This document shows, in pieces, positions 33,575 through 42,208 of a DNA stretch of 42,453 nucleotides. This DNA comes from JBBSOW01 sp038259365. Its GTDB lineage: Bacteria; Actinomycetota; Actinomycetes; Propionibacteriales; Propionibacteriaceae. How positions within the stretch are numbered: the stretch's first letter is position 1; every line of letters begins with the position of its first letter. The notes beneath the pieces are model-generated. The model searched no databases and was not told the origin of the DNA. It saw only the letters and a program-made list of their open reading frames with translations. Position numbers and translations under genes: made by a program. The stretch is from the NCBI GenBank assembly GCA_038259365.1, contig JBBSOW010000018.1, positions 1 to 42,453 on the forward strand. The letters are read 5' to 3'.

Positions 33575-34588
33575 GTGCGCGCCATCGTCTACGCCGAGCC
33601 GGGGAAGTTCGAGCTGGCCGAAATTCCGCGGCCCGATCCGGCGCCGGGCCAGGTCCTGCTCAAGGTGTTGATGACCGGGGTGTGCGGAACCGATCTACAC
33701 CTGCACGCCGGCGAGTTCTCCCCCACCTATCCGCTCACACCCGGGCACGAGATGGTCGGTGAGGTGGCCGAGCTGGGGACGGGGGTGACCACGCTGCGGG
33801 TGGGCCAACGCGTCACCGTCGACAACGCGCGCGGCTGCGGTACCTGCGCGGATTGTCGGCGCGGGATGGCCGTGGCCTGCCCCCATACGCGCGCTCAGGG
33901 CGTCAACGCCCAAGGTGGCTTCGCCGAGTACGTCGCGGCCGACGCCGGTCAGTGCTATCCCGCCGACGATCTCAGTGTGGAACAAGCCGTGTTCGCCGAG
34001 CCGTTGGCGTGTGTGGTGCACGGCGTCGACGCGATCGGGATGCGTCCTGGCGCCCAAGCGCTGGTGTTCGGCGCCGGACCCACCGGATTGTTGCTGGCCC
34101 AACTCCTGCGGGCTACCGGGGCCGCTTCGGTCACGGTGGCCGCTCCCACCCAGTTCAAGCTCGACGTTGCCGAGCGGCTCGGGCTGGGCATCTTGTGCGT
34201 CGATCGAGGAGCCCCGGAAGCGACCACCGAGGAACTCTCGCGTCGTGTCGGGGAGGGCTACGACGTCGTCGCCGACGCGAGTGGCCAGGTCTCGGTGCTC
34301 GGGCAGGCGATGCAACTCGTCCGCGACGCGGGCACCATCGTCGTCTACGGGATGGCCGACGAGTCCGCACGCTGGGAGGTCTCGCCGTACGAGATCTTCC
34401 GGCGCGAGATCCGCATCCAGGGTTCGTTCGCGCAAAGCAACGAGTTCGACAAGACGATGCGCTGGCTGCGCAGCGACGCCGTCGGCACCGAAGGTATGAT
34501 AACCCACCGCTTCTCCCTCGACGAGTACGCCGAGGCCCTCGCGGCCACCCGCTCCCGCGAGTGTCTCAAGGCCGTCATCGTTCCATGA
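33575..34588 (+). CDS. Zinc-dependent alcohol/polyol dehydrogenase (MDR family)
   Basis: 337 residues. Catalytic zinc ligands are in GVCGTDLHLHAGEF (Cys) and PGHEMVGEV (His-Glu). The structural zinc loop CGTCADCRRGMAVAC has four cysteines, and a Rossmann region VFGAGPTGLLLAQLL follows. It resembles the sorbitol/threonine dehydrogenase branch. AGGAGG (33565-33570) precedes GTG 33575. Probably co-transcribed with the MFS gene 40 bases upstream. Confidence 0.92.
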   Translation: MRAIVYAEPGKFELAEIPRPDPAPGQVLLKVLMTGVCGTDLHLHAGEFSPTYPLTPGHEMVGEVAELGTGVTTLRVGQRVTVDNARGCGTCADCRRGMAVACPHTRAQGVNAQGGFAEYVAADAGQCYPADDLSVEQAVFAEPLACVVHGVDAIGMRPGAQALVFGAGPTGLLLAQLLRATGAASVTVAAPTQFKLDVAERLGLGILCVDRGAPEATTEELSRRVGEGYDVVADASGQVSVLGQAMQLVRDAGTIVVYGMADESARWEVSPYEIFRREIRIQGSFAQSNEFDKTMRWLRSDAVGTEGMITHRFSLDEYAEALAATRSRECLKAVIVP

Positions 34589-34591
34589 AAG

Positions 34592-34619
34592 TTTGCACAC
34601 GCGGACGAGCCAGTAGGTT
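34592..34619 (+). promoter_or_regulatory. Predicted leaderless promoter of the DUF4439 gene
   Basis: TTTGCA (34592-34597) and TAGGTT (34614-34619) are 16 bases apart, and the GTG at 34626 is 6 bases further on. This matches the leaderless pattern seen elsewhere in the window. Confidence 0.4.
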
Positions 34620-34625
34620 GGCCCG

Positions 34626-35603
34626 GTGAGGAGCGCGCGGTTGACTCGTCGGAGCCTGGTACTCGGCGGTGCGGGCGTCCTGGCGGGAGCGGCGCTCGGG
34701 GGATGCGCGGTCTCGGATCCCACCATGAGCGGGCCAAAACCCTCCCAGCTGATGGCGAGCCGGGCACCCCTGCCAATGGGCACAGCGATTGCCTCCCTCG
34801 AGAGCCAACTAGCCGAGTTCGCCGCAGCGTTGGCGGCCTCGGACTCCGACAACGCCGATCGATTCACCGACCTGTCCCGAGCGCACGCGCTCCACGCCGC
34901 CGCCTTGAACGCCGAGGAGCCGTTGACCCGCCCCTCCGCCGACGTCACACCCGCTTCGGCCACCGATGACGCCTCCAAGAAGCAGGTGAAGGCGATCGGA
35001 AAGAAGCGGACCAAGCAGCTGAAGCAGGTCCGTGAGACTGCGAGTGCCGCTGCGGAGGCCGAGAACGGGTTGCGCTCCCTCCTGCTCGCCTCGGTGGCGG
35101 CCTTCGCTGCCTCGGCACCGGTCTTAGAGGGCAATGGCGCCGTCGCGCTCAGATCCCCCGCGCCGCAGGTGCTTGCCGGCTCAGAGGGCGCCGCGGCCGC
35201 CGACCTGCTCCGGCAGCTGTACGCCATCGTCTACGGCTATCAGGCCGCGGCGGCTCCGCTCCGGGCCGGCAGCAAAGCGCGCAAGGAGTGCATGGCGCGC
35301 CTCGCAGCGCACGAACGACTGAACGACATACTTGTCGACGCGCTGGCCGCGAGCGGGACCGAGGTACCGGTCGCCGAGGCGGTGTATGCGCTGCCCTACC
35401 GGATGAGTAACGCCGCAAAGTCGGCCCAGCTGCGGGCGCAGATGGAGGCCGCGCTGCTGCCCTACCTAGGAAGCTGGCTCGCCGTCGCCGGAGACTCCCG
35501 CGTCACCCGGCTGGCCCTCGCCGGGCTGGCGGACGGGGCCGCGGCCGCCGCCAAGCTGGGCGGTACCGTGCCCGCCTGGCCCGGGTTCAACGACCAGGCG
35601 TAG
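34626..35603 (+). CDS. DUF4439 ferritin-like lipoprotein, Tat-type signal
   Basis: 325 residues. The N-terminus has twin arginines (TRRSLVLGGAG) and a lipobox ending in Cys27 (LGGC), so it is exported, probably folded, and lipid-anchored. After a low-complexity region, residues 190-320 form the DUF4439 ferritin-like four-helix domain (LLRQLYAIVYGYQAAAA, AAHERLNDIL). The same gene lies near rimP in mycobacteria. It converges on the MFS gene, with coding ends overlapping by 17 bases. Confidence 0.85.
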   Translation: MRSARLTRRSLVLGGAGVLAGAALGGCAVSDPTMSGPKPSQLMASRAPLPMGTAIASLESQLAEFAAALAASDSDNADRFTDLSRAHALHAAALNAEEPLTRPSADVTPASATDDASKKQVKAIGKKRTKQLKQVRETASAAAEAENGLRSLLLASVAAFAASAPVLEGNGAVALRSPAPQVLAGSEGAAAADLLRQLYAIVYGYQAAAAPLRAGSKARKECMARLAAHERLNDILVDALAASGTEVPVAEAVYALPYRMSNAAKSAQLRAQMEAALLPYLGSWLAVAGDSRVTRLALAGLADGAAAAAKLGGTVPAWPGFNDQA

Positions 35604-36873
35604 GTTGGCCGACCGGGTCACCGTGGCGGGCCCGACGGTACGGGGAACACGCGAGGACCACTGCGACGACGACGAATCCCGCCGCGCCGATTGCCATGGT
35701 GGTGCGGTAGCCGAACTCGTCGGCAAAGAGCCCGCCCAGTGGCGCCCCCACCACGATCGAGGCTCGGTTGACCGAGCGGATCGTGATGTTCATCCGGCTC
35801 TGCAGCGCATCCGGGGTGATCGACTGCTGGTAACCCATCTCGTTGGCATTGCTGGCGCCCAGCGAGATGCCCCAGACGAACTGCCCGAAAGCCAACACTC
35901 CCACGGTGAGGATTCGGGCGTCGGAACCGACGGCGGCCGGACCGGCCCCGATGATGAGCCAGCCGACCGCGCCGAGCAACTGCGCCGCGATCACCGTCGC
36001 TCCGACGCCCCAACGCATGCCCAGCCGAGTAGACACGAGGGCACCGAGGAGGCCGCCCACCCCGGCCGCGGCCAGGGTGACACCGAGTTCGAAGGCGGTG
36101 AGCCCGAGCCCGAGCAGCACAAAGGGCACGAACGCCGTGCCCAGCATCGCGTTGAAGACGAACCAGGCGTGTCCGGTGATGGCCTTCGGAGCGAGCACCC
36201 GATGCCGATACACCCACCGCATCCCCTCGGCGATGTCGGTGAGCAGGTGCCGAGGAGCGTCGCGGTCGGGCGTCGGCTCGACCACGCGGATCCGGGACGT
36301 CACCACGGCGGAAAACAGGTAAGTGACGGCGTCGGCCAGCACGGCCAACGGCGCCCCCACGGCCGTGACGAGAGCGCCGGCTATCGCCGGCCCCGACGTC
36401 TGCGCCGCCGAAGCGCTCTGATCGAGACGCGCGTTCGCGGGCAGTAGCGCCGAAGGCGGCACAAGTCGAGGGAGCAAGGAGGGGTGGGCCGCGTCGTTGG
36501 CCAGAGACAACAGGCCGAAGACACCGACGAACGCGATCAGCACCGGCATAGACAGCAAGGCCGCCGCCGACAGGGCGGGAATGGCCAACAGCAGGACGCC
36601 ACGGCCGGCGTCGGTGGCCACGAGGAGCGGCTTGCGGCGGAGTCGGTCGACGAACGCACCAATCACGAGCCCGAACGCCAGGTAGGGGACCCAGCGAGCC
36701 GCGTTGATCAGACCGACGTCGAACGCCGTGCCGCCCAGGGTGGTGATCACGAGTACCTGGAACGCCAGGATCGTGATGTAGGTGCCAAAGGCCGAAACCG
36801 TCGCCGCCCACCAGAACGCAGAAAATCCCGGGTGGGAGAACGGACCCGATTGAGTCCTCGATTCCGCGACCAT
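35587..36873 (-). CDS. MFS transporter of the EntS/MFS_3 type
   Basis: 428-residue, 12-helix major facilitator: FSAFWWAATVSAFGTYI in helix 1, GAFVDRLRRKPLLVATD as the motif A loop, and LDQSASAAQTSGPAIAGAL. Related to siderophore and macrolide exporters. ATG 36873 with GGAG 9 bases upstream is preferred; GTG 36888 is the alternative. The 3' end overlaps the convergent DUF4439 gene. Confidence 0.9.
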   Translation of the reverse strand: MVAESRTQSGPFSHPGFSAFWWAATVSAFGTYITILAFQVLVITTLGGTAFDVGLINAARWVPYLAFGLVIGAFVDRLRRKPLLVATDAGRGVLLLAIPALSAAALLSMPVLIAFVGVFGLLSLANDAAHPSLLPRLVPPSALLPANARLDQSASAAQTSGPAIAGALVTAVGAPLAVLADAVTYLFSAVVTSRIRVVEPTPDRDAPRHLLTDIAEGMRWVYRHRVLAPKAITGHAWFVFNAMLGTAFVPFVLLGLGLTAFELGVTLAAAGVGGLLGALVSTRLGMRWGVGATVIAAQLLGAVGWLIIGAGPAAVGSDARILTVGVLAFGQFVWGISLGASNANEMGYQQSITPDALQSRMNITIRSVNRASIVVGAPLGGLFADEFGYRTTMAIGAAGFVVVAVVLACSPYRRARHGDPVGQPTPGR

Positions 36874-36942
36874 GAGTCCCGTCTCCACTCGATCCGCCAG
36901 CCACCGACACGGGCTCTGGTTCTGGCCTTCGTAACGTCTGCC

Positions 36943-37200
36943 CTACACCTCGACGATGTCGATGAGGCTCTTTAGACAGGAGAGACCCACGGCGTCGCGC
37001 GTCATCAAGGGTAGGTCCTCGGTCAACGCGGTCGCTCCAGCGAATCATTCGTCGCACCGGCGGCGGCAGCAAACTCCGCCACCGTCACCGCCGAGATCGC
37101 CACGGGTTCGCGGCGGCCGCTGAGCCGGAACCTTCGAGCATCGATCGCCGGTGAGGCCCGGAATGCTGCGGTGACCGCGCGAGCGTCCAAGAAACAGCTA
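36943..37200 (-). pseudogene. Remnant of a PIN-domain (VapC-like) gene
   Basis: Two pieces in different frames read as the ends of a PIN nuclease. From about 37200 to a TGA at 37023: CFLDARAVTAAFRASPAID, then REPVAISAVTVAEFAAAAG, like the first strand/helix and the ISAVTVAE motif. From about 37034 to the TAG at 36943, in another frame: LTEDLPLMTRDAVGLSCL and LIDIVEV, the typical C-terminus. The middle is missing and the first catalytic segment is DAR instead of DTN. No antitoxin gene is seen. Not an intact toxin. Confidence 0.6.
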
Positions 37201-37220
37201 CGCCGCAGCGTTTCGAGAGC

Positions 37221-38330
37221 TCACGTGCAACGAAAAACCGTCCGGCCCTCGGCTCCCGCTGCGGTCTGCATCGCCACGACGTCGCCGATGACGTCGTAGA
37301 GGTCGACCAGGGGCAACGGAGATTCCGAGACCTGGAGATGGTCGTTGGTGACGGCCACGGGATGCCACCACGCACCGTCGGCGGTCAGCGTCGGTTCCGG
37401 TTCGACGGTGTCCAAACTGATCTCGACGCCGTCGTCGGCGAAGCCCTCGTGGGCTATGGGTCGGATCAACCTGTCCCCCTCGGCCACCCCGAGCTCGGCG
37501 AGAAAGCCGTTCAGGTCTCCCGCCGCGTCGGCGTCCTTGGGCCCGTAGGTCGCCGCGACGCGCACCCGGAAACCCAGGTCTGCAGCCAACCGGATCCCGG
37601 ACAACGCCCGAGCGTGCGACCCTTCGCCGCGCTGGCGATCGTGCAGTTCCGGGCCTGCGGAATCTAGGCTGATCTGCAGGGTGACCCGGTCGCGGTCCAG
37701 CGATTCGAGCATCGTTCGGCGTCGCCCGCGAGCGAAGACCATCGCGTTGGTCAACACCGTCACCGGCACGTGTTCTGCGCACACCTTGATCAACTCGTCG
37801 AGTTTTGGGTGCAGGAAGGGTTCGCCGCCGGTGATCAACAACTCCCGGCCACCCAGCGCCACGAACTCTTTCGCCGCCCGAGCAGCCAACTCGACCCCGA
37901 ACTCGCGTTTGGCGGCTTTCGGGGACGATCCTGCACAGCAGTAACCGCAGGCCAGGTTGCAGTGGAAGTTGGAGTAGATCCACAGGCGCGAGCCCAGTGG
38001 TGCGGCGGTACCGGAGGTATAACCGGTTACCTGGTCCCTGGGGTCCTCGTAGGGCGTGGGCGGGCGCGCACCGCCGCGGCGGATCCACAACCGCCATGGT
38101 CCGGCGCGTCTCTCGGCACGATCCACCGCCACCAGATCGTGGCCCGATAGCCGTGCCCAGGCGGGTAGGTCGGCTAGCACCGATGGCTCCCGGGTGTGCA
38201 GAAGCAGGACCTGGCCAGGCTCGATCCGGCGCATCCGAGTCGTGATCGCCAGCAGCAGCCCGCTGCCGCAATCCATGGCGCCACCGTCGTACTCCAGATC
38301 GGCTTTGCCCAGCTCTGATTGTTCAGCCAT
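37221..38330 (-). CDS. TusA-like domain fused to a radical SAM enzyme
   Basis: 369 residues. Residues 10-85 resemble TusA sulfur carriers: AMDCGSGLLLAI with Cys21 at the persulfide position, then DLPAWARLSGHDLV and a final strand WRLWIRRG. Residues 115-330 form a radical SAM domain: Cys124-x3-Cys128-x2-Cys131 for the 4Fe-4S cluster, GGEP (168-171) and QISLDSAG. No extra SPASM-type cysteine cluster is apparent; the protein ends FRCT. The fusion implies that sulfur (or selenium) carried by Cys21 is used by or delivered to the radical enzyme. Last gene of a four-gene operon, 36 bases after the DsrE-like gene. Confidence 0.85.
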   Translation of the reverse strand: MAEQSELGKADLEYDGGAMDCGSGLLLAITTRMRRIEPGQVLLLHTREPSVLADLPAWARLSGHDLVAVDRAERRAGPWRLWIRRGGARPPTPYEDPRDQVTGYTSGTAAPLGSRLWIYSNFHCNLACGYCCAGSSPKAAKREFGVELAARAAKEFVALGGRELLITGGEPFLHPKLDELIKVCAEHVPVTVLTNAMVFARGRRRTMLESLDRDRVTLQISLDSAGPELHDRQRGEGSHARALSGIRLAADLGFRVRVAATYGPKDADAAGDLNGFLAELGVAEGDRLIRPIAHEGFADDGVEISLDTVEPEPTLTADGAWWHPVAVTNDHLQVSESPLPLVDLYDVIGDVVAMQTAAGAEGRTVFRCT

Positions 38331-38366
38331 AGAATCGCCTATCCACTCACCATCTAAGCGCCCAGC

Positions 38367-38726
38367 TCAGAACGAAAGGCTGGCGGCGCCGTCGGCCAGC
38401 AGGGCGACCAACGTAGCGCCACCGACGATGTTGGCGCCTTCGATCAGATCTTCCTCGCCAATGTCGCGCTTCTTCGCGCAAGGGCTACAGACCAGGATCT
38501 TGCCGCCCGCTTCGACGAACGTGGAGACCAGCTCCCCCAGCGGGGCGAAGCCTTCTTCGTGCAGGGTCTCGGCCACGCCCTTGGCGGCGAGGCGAGTGCC
38601 CTCGGACGACAAAAAGACCGTGGTGTCTTGAGCCGAGGCCACCGACGCCCCCGCGACGACCATGGCCACGCTGGTGCGGTCCACGTCGTCGCCCGAGTGC
38701 GTAAGGTTGATGACGATTCCGTTCAT
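38367..38726 (-). CDS. DsrE-family sulfur-relay protein
   Basis: 119 residues of the DsrE/DsrF-like fold: IVINLTHSGDDVDRTSVAM at the N-terminus and KILVCSPCAKKRDI with Cys80 and Cys83, the position of the active cysteine in the family. These proteins pass persulfide sulfur between carriers. AAGGAG lies before ATG 38726; 17 bases after the TusA-like gene. Confidence 0.88.
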   Translation of the reverse strand: MNGIVINLTHSGDDVDRTSVAMVVAGASVASAQDTTVFLSSEGTRLAAKGVAETLHEEGFAPLGELVSTFVEAGGKILVCSPCAKKRDIGEEDLIEGANIVGGATLVALLADGAASLSF

Positions 38727-38743
38727 GACGTTCTCCTTGTTTG

Positions 38744-39067
38744 TCAGATCTGTGTCTCATCGAGGGATCTCAATTTTTGAAGGCTCCCGGTTGGTGCCTG
38801 CTGGAGCCGCCACGGCTGATGGGCAAAGGTCTGCCGGGCGTTCTCGACGAGCAGAACGTCATAGCACGGTCGGCCGTCGGGCATCGATGCCGCAGCCAGG
38901 AACTCGTGTCCCGTCAGGTAACACCACGCGGGCAGATCGATGGCGGCGGCGGGATCGGTCGCGATCAGCCGCACTTCGACGCCGGCGCCCAGTTGGCGAG
39001 CGCGCTTCGCCAGCACGAGGAGCAGTTCGCCGCAGGCTCGGTCGCCGCCGTCGACCACCTCAGGCAT
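38744..39067 (-). CDS. TusA-like sulfurtransferase
   Basis: 107 residues. VDGGDRACGELLLVLAKR carries Cys12 at the conserved TusA cysteine, followed by VRLIATDPAAAIDLPAWCYL and TGHEF, the TusA beta-strand region. A non-TusA tail of about 40 residues contains a second Cys68. ATG 39067 overlaps the end of the DoxD-like gene by 8 bases, so translation is coupled. The longer frame to 39271 lies in that gene and is not used. Confidence 0.85.
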   Translation of the reverse strand: MPEVVDGGDRACGELLLVLAKRARQLGAGVEVRLIATDPAAAIDLPAWCYLTGHEFLAAASMPDGRPCYDVLLVENARQTFAHQPWRLQQAPTGSLQKLRSLDETQI

Positions 39068-40034
39068 GCGTCGCGGACCGGTCCTCCGCCGAATGCTCGT
39101 CGGCATTGTCGTCCGCGTCGTTGTGATCCACCCGAGCCTTTGGACGCGCAGCCAAGGCCACCGCGACGACGGCCAGAGTGAGAAAGTACGTGGCGGCCGT
39201 GCCCTCGCCGCCGAGTAGTGGAGTGCTATACCCGATCTGGACGCGCAGACTGATCGCGGCCGCCGCCGCAATCACCGAGCCGATCAGCGCCACCAGCCGA
39301 CGGCGGGCGAAGGACCAGACGAGCAGAGCCAATCCGACGACGAGCAGGAACGCTGCGCCGAGCAGGTTGTAGGCTCCGAGACCGAATTCCAGGTCCGGCA
39401 GATTCAGATTCTTCCCCTTGCCGGTCAGGGGTTCCCCGAGGAGGGACGCGATCGCCAAGGCTGCGAGTCCTACGCTCAGCAGGCCCCAGAACCAGGCCAG
39501 GCCGGCGCCGGAGCTTGCTCTGGCGCGAACGGCGTCGACGGCCAGATAGCGGCCCGTCACCCCGACCAACAGGGCCAGGTGGACGAGCACCATCAGCGCG
39601 TACGCCCACGGCCATTCGTGGGGGGCGTTGGCCACCGACAGGCCAATAGCGAGCGCCTGGAGCGCGCCGATCACCGCGAACACCCGGACGAAAGAGCCGC
39701 TCAACAGCGACACCGCCAGCAGCGTCTCCGCTACGAGAACTCCCCACCCGAAGAGCACGAAGTTGGGCAACACCAGGGTTTCGATCACCCAGGTAAACGG
39801 CCCGAAGACGGGATGCTCGACGGCAAAGTTGGTGAAGGCGTAGAGACCGCCCTTGTTCGCGAGTCCGAAATCGGGGGGCTTCTTCCAGGCCACGTTGTAC
39901 GCCCACATCACCCCGACGAACATCCGAATCACGGTCCACAGCACCGCACCGGAGCGCGAACCCTCGCCGATGGCCGGCGCGAACAGCCAGGGTCCACGGC
40001 GAGATGCGGGGGCGAGTGTAGTGTCGTGCGCCAT
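39060..40034 (-). CDS. DoxD/DoxX-like membrane protein
   Basis: 324 residues with about 8 membrane segments. The N-terminal half resembles the DoxD subunit of thiosulfate:quinone oxidoreductase and DoxX proteins: IRMFVGVMWAYNVAWKKPPDF, FGPFTWVIETLVLPNFVLFG and APHEWPWAYALMVLVHLALL. A second membrane block and a cytoplasmic-looking tail rich in Asp and His (VDHNDADDNADEHSAEDRS) follow. ATG 40034 has GGTGAG 5 bases upstream; ATGs at 40088 and 40112 are possible. First gene of DoxD-TusA-DsrE-TusA/radical SAM. Confidence 0.82.
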   Translation of the reverse strand: MAHDTTLAPASRRGPWLFAPAIGEGSRSGAVLWTVIRMFVGVMWAYNVAWKKPPDFGLANKGGLYAFTNFAVEHPVFGPFTWVIETLVLPNFVLFGWGVLVAETLLAVSLLSGSFVRVFAVIGALQALAIGLSVANAPHEWPWAYALMVLVHLALLVGVTGRYLAVDAVRARASSGAGLAWFWGLLSVGLAALAIASLLGEPLTGKGKNLNLPDLEFGLGAYNLLGAAFLLVVGLALLVWSFARRRLVALIGSVIAAAAAISLRVQIGYSTPLLGGEGTAATYFLTLAVVAVALAARPKARVDHNDADDNADEHSAEDRSATHA

Positions 40035-40163
40035 CTGACTCACCGCTTTCGATCGGGACGACAACATCGTCGGTGTCCTATTGACCATAGCGCTGTCACG
40101 GGCGAATTCCATGAGGCGAGTCTTACCAATGGATTTCCGGTTCCGGAATGTTTCGGGCTGGCG

Positions 40164-41774
40164 CTACCTCGGCAGAACCAGGAGGGCGTCTCCGATGGGC
40201 CGTTCACCGGTGGCGTCGGATGGCTGGTTCGTCACGATGCCGCCGACGACCATGGTCGTGGAGCCCCCGCCGTCCAGGTTGAGGGCGTTGACCAGGCCCA
40301 AGTCGCGGGCGACATCGCCGGCCTCGGTGACACTCAGGCCATTGCTGGACAGGCTGCGGCCATCCGCCGTGACGATGATCGTCCGGCCCTGTTCATCGAC
40401 TCCGGCGAAGGTGCGCGGATTGCGCTGGGCGCTGAACCCATAATAGGTGCTCGGGTCGTCGGGGCGGACGAATCCGTCGCGGCGTGGGGTGACGTGGGTC
40501 CGCCCTTGGCGGACGAGCTCTGGGCCGCCGTTGACGATCGAGGTCTTCGGTGTCGACGCCACGCGGCGACCGCCGCCGCCCAGTAGTCGAGTGTTCACTG
40601 TCAAGCGCGCGCCGACGGTAGCCTCGCGTCGGAACCGGCCGATCTGGTTTCCGGTGGCCTGGACGGTGGTGTAGCCGGGCAAGAGCGGCCCACCCCGTGG
40701 CCTGCGCACCGACACGACCCGGGATTCCTTGTCGAGCACCGCTTCGAGGCCCCGGCCCGCGGGCGTGGCGGGGCCGAACTGCGGGGTGAAGGCGACCAGC
40801 TCGCCGCGATCGGTGCAGGTGAAGTCGTGAATGGGCCGGTCGGTGGGGGAATCGTCTCGGCCCCCGCAGTTACGGATCAGCCCGGGAACTCGGTTGACGC
40901 CGTCGAGACGGAGGGTGCGACGGCTGGATTTTACGGTGCCCACCCACCGCAGCCGATCGACCCGGCTGCGCTGGGCGTCTTCGCTCAACACCAACGCCGG
41001 TCGAGCGTTGATCGTCTCGCTGAGGAGCCGCCCGCCGTACACGCCGACCCCCGCTGGATCTCCCGGCGCCCCGGCGGCCGGATCGAAGACGAAGTAGCCG
41101 GCGTTCGTCGCGGCCGTGGCCCCGACGGCGCGGCTGAGCGCGCTCACCGTCTCCCGGTCTTCCAGGTTCGGCCCGTAGGAGGCGAGCAACCGGCCGGAGA
41201 AGTTCTGGGGGTCGATGGTGAGCACCTGCAACCGCCACGGTCCCCGACTCTGCGACCCCCCGTCCCAGCCGGTGAACCGGCTCGCACCGGCGAATCCCGC
41301 GTCCGCGAGTCGGTCCTTGAGGCGGTCCGCCTCGGCCTGGCTCTTCGTCTGTCCGACTCGGACCCGCCAGCCCAGGCGGCCGGGCTTGTAGTCCGCGGTG
41401 TCGGGAGCGGTCACCGATTCCACTCGCGGGTCGAACTGCGCCTCGCGAAGCCGGGTGGCCAGTTCCTCCGCCCCGGCCCGGGTGGCCAGCGCAGTGGCCG
41501 GCGCGTCGGGATCGGGTGACGTGCTGCCGGCCGGGATGCTGACTTCGACGGTCCAATAGTCGCCGGGGTCGGTGTTCCCCCGAACAATCGTGGTCAGCAC
41601 CACACCGGGCTGTAGGACCCTCTCGCTGCGCGTCTCCGTCAACCCGTCCGGGCCAAGGGACAGCGCCGGCTGAGACGCTGGCCTGGGGTTGTCGGCTATC
41701 GCGTTTCCCGACCCGTTGACCAGCAAGCCAACCAGCAGGACAAGCGCCATCCATACCCCCACGATGCGTCTCAT
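40164..41774 (-). CDS. Secreted SPOR and phosphodiester-glycosidase (NAGPA) protein
   Basis: 536 residues with an N-terminal signal peptide (IVGVWMALVLLVGLLVNGSG). Residues about 110-190 look like a SPOR peptidoglycan-binding domain (WRVRVGQTKSQAEADRLKD, FTGWDGGSQSRGPW). The C-terminal half is the phosphodiester alpha-GlcNAcase (PF09992) fold: AATNAGYFVF, SIVNGGPELVRQG and the signature ALNLDGGGSTTMVVGG. It probably cleaves sugar-phosphodiester linkages in the envelope. ATG 41774; GTG 41783 is possible. The promoter of the DoxD operon must lie in the 129 bases downstream unless they are read together. Confidence 0.88.
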   Translation of the reverse strand: MRRIVGVWMALVLLVGLLVNGSGNAIADNPRPASQPALSLGPDGLTETRSERVLQPGVVLTTIVRGNTDPGDYWTVEVSIPAGSTSPDPDAPATALATRAGAEELATRLREAQFDPRVESVTAPDTADYKPGRLGWRVRVGQTKSQAEADRLKDRLADAGFAGASRFTGWDGGSQSRGPWRLQVLTIDPQNFSGRLLASYGPNLEDRETVSALSRAVGATAATNAGYFVFDPAAGAPGDPAGVGVYGGRLLSETINARPALVLSEDAQRSRVDRLRWVGTVKSSRRTLRLDGVNRVPGLIRNCGGRDDSPTDRPIHDFTCTDRGELVAFTPQFGPATPAGRGLEAVLDKESRVVSVRRPRGGPLLPGYTTVQATGNQIGRFRREATVGARLTVNTRLLGGGGRRVASTPKTSIVNGGPELVRQGRTHVTPRRDGFVRPDDPSTYYGFSAQRNPRTFAGVDEQGRTIIVTADGRSLSSNGLSVTEAGDVARDLGLVNALNLDGGGSTTMVVGGIVTNQPSDATGERPIGDALLVLPR

Positions 41775-41784
41775 GGTTCGCACG

Positions 41785-42208
41785 CTACTGCTCGGCGCGC
41801 CGTCGGGGAAGGGCCAAGTTGTAACCCATCGCGGGTAGCTTGCGGGTGGAAGCCTGCGGATCGATCGGGCTAGGAGCGAAGGAGATCGGGACGGATCGAA
41901 ACACGAAGTGGCTTCTTTCCTGCCCCCGCTGTTCATGGCGCGGATCGCCAACCCTGCCCGGCCTACGTAACGCCCTGCTCGAAAGCGGGCTCGGCCTCGA
42001 CACAGCGAGGTGCCCGACCGCGGGATGCCGTGTCGATCAGCGACCCTCAATGCGTGGCGGCTGCGGCGCGAGCGGTCCGGCACAGTGCTGGGGACGTCCT
42101 GACGCTCGGTGACGAGCAGCTAAGAATAGCGTGGGACGCCGCTTTGGCCCGCGGCTGGCATGTCGAGCTGTCCTCTGCGGCGGCGTTTAAAGAAACACCT
42201 TTCATCCC
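41785..42208. other. Gene-poor region with one weak small frame
   Basis: No family is recognised in this stretch. A plus-strand frame from GTG 42030 to 42239 (69 codons, with AARAVRHSAGDVLTLGDEQL and LRIAWDAALARGWHVEL) has no Shine-Dalgarno and runs through the LexA-controlled promoter, so I do not call it. A minus-strand frame 42047-42400 also crosses that promoter and looks spurious. Confidence 0.4.

Noticed and set aside
33695..35227. 510-codon minus-strand open frame
   Set aside because: Antisense of the alcohol dehydrogenase and DUF4439 genes; Asp/Gly/Val-rich shadow without domain.
36943..37200. An intact VapC toxin gene
   Set aside because: The two halves are in different frames, the middle is missing, and no antitoxin frame precedes it.
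41840..42112. Plus-strand frame with CPRCSW and CPTAGC cysteine pairs, considered as a zinc-ribbon protein
   Set aside because: No start signal, it crosses the promoter side of the glycosidase gene, and beyond the Cys pairs nothing resembles a known zinc ribbon.
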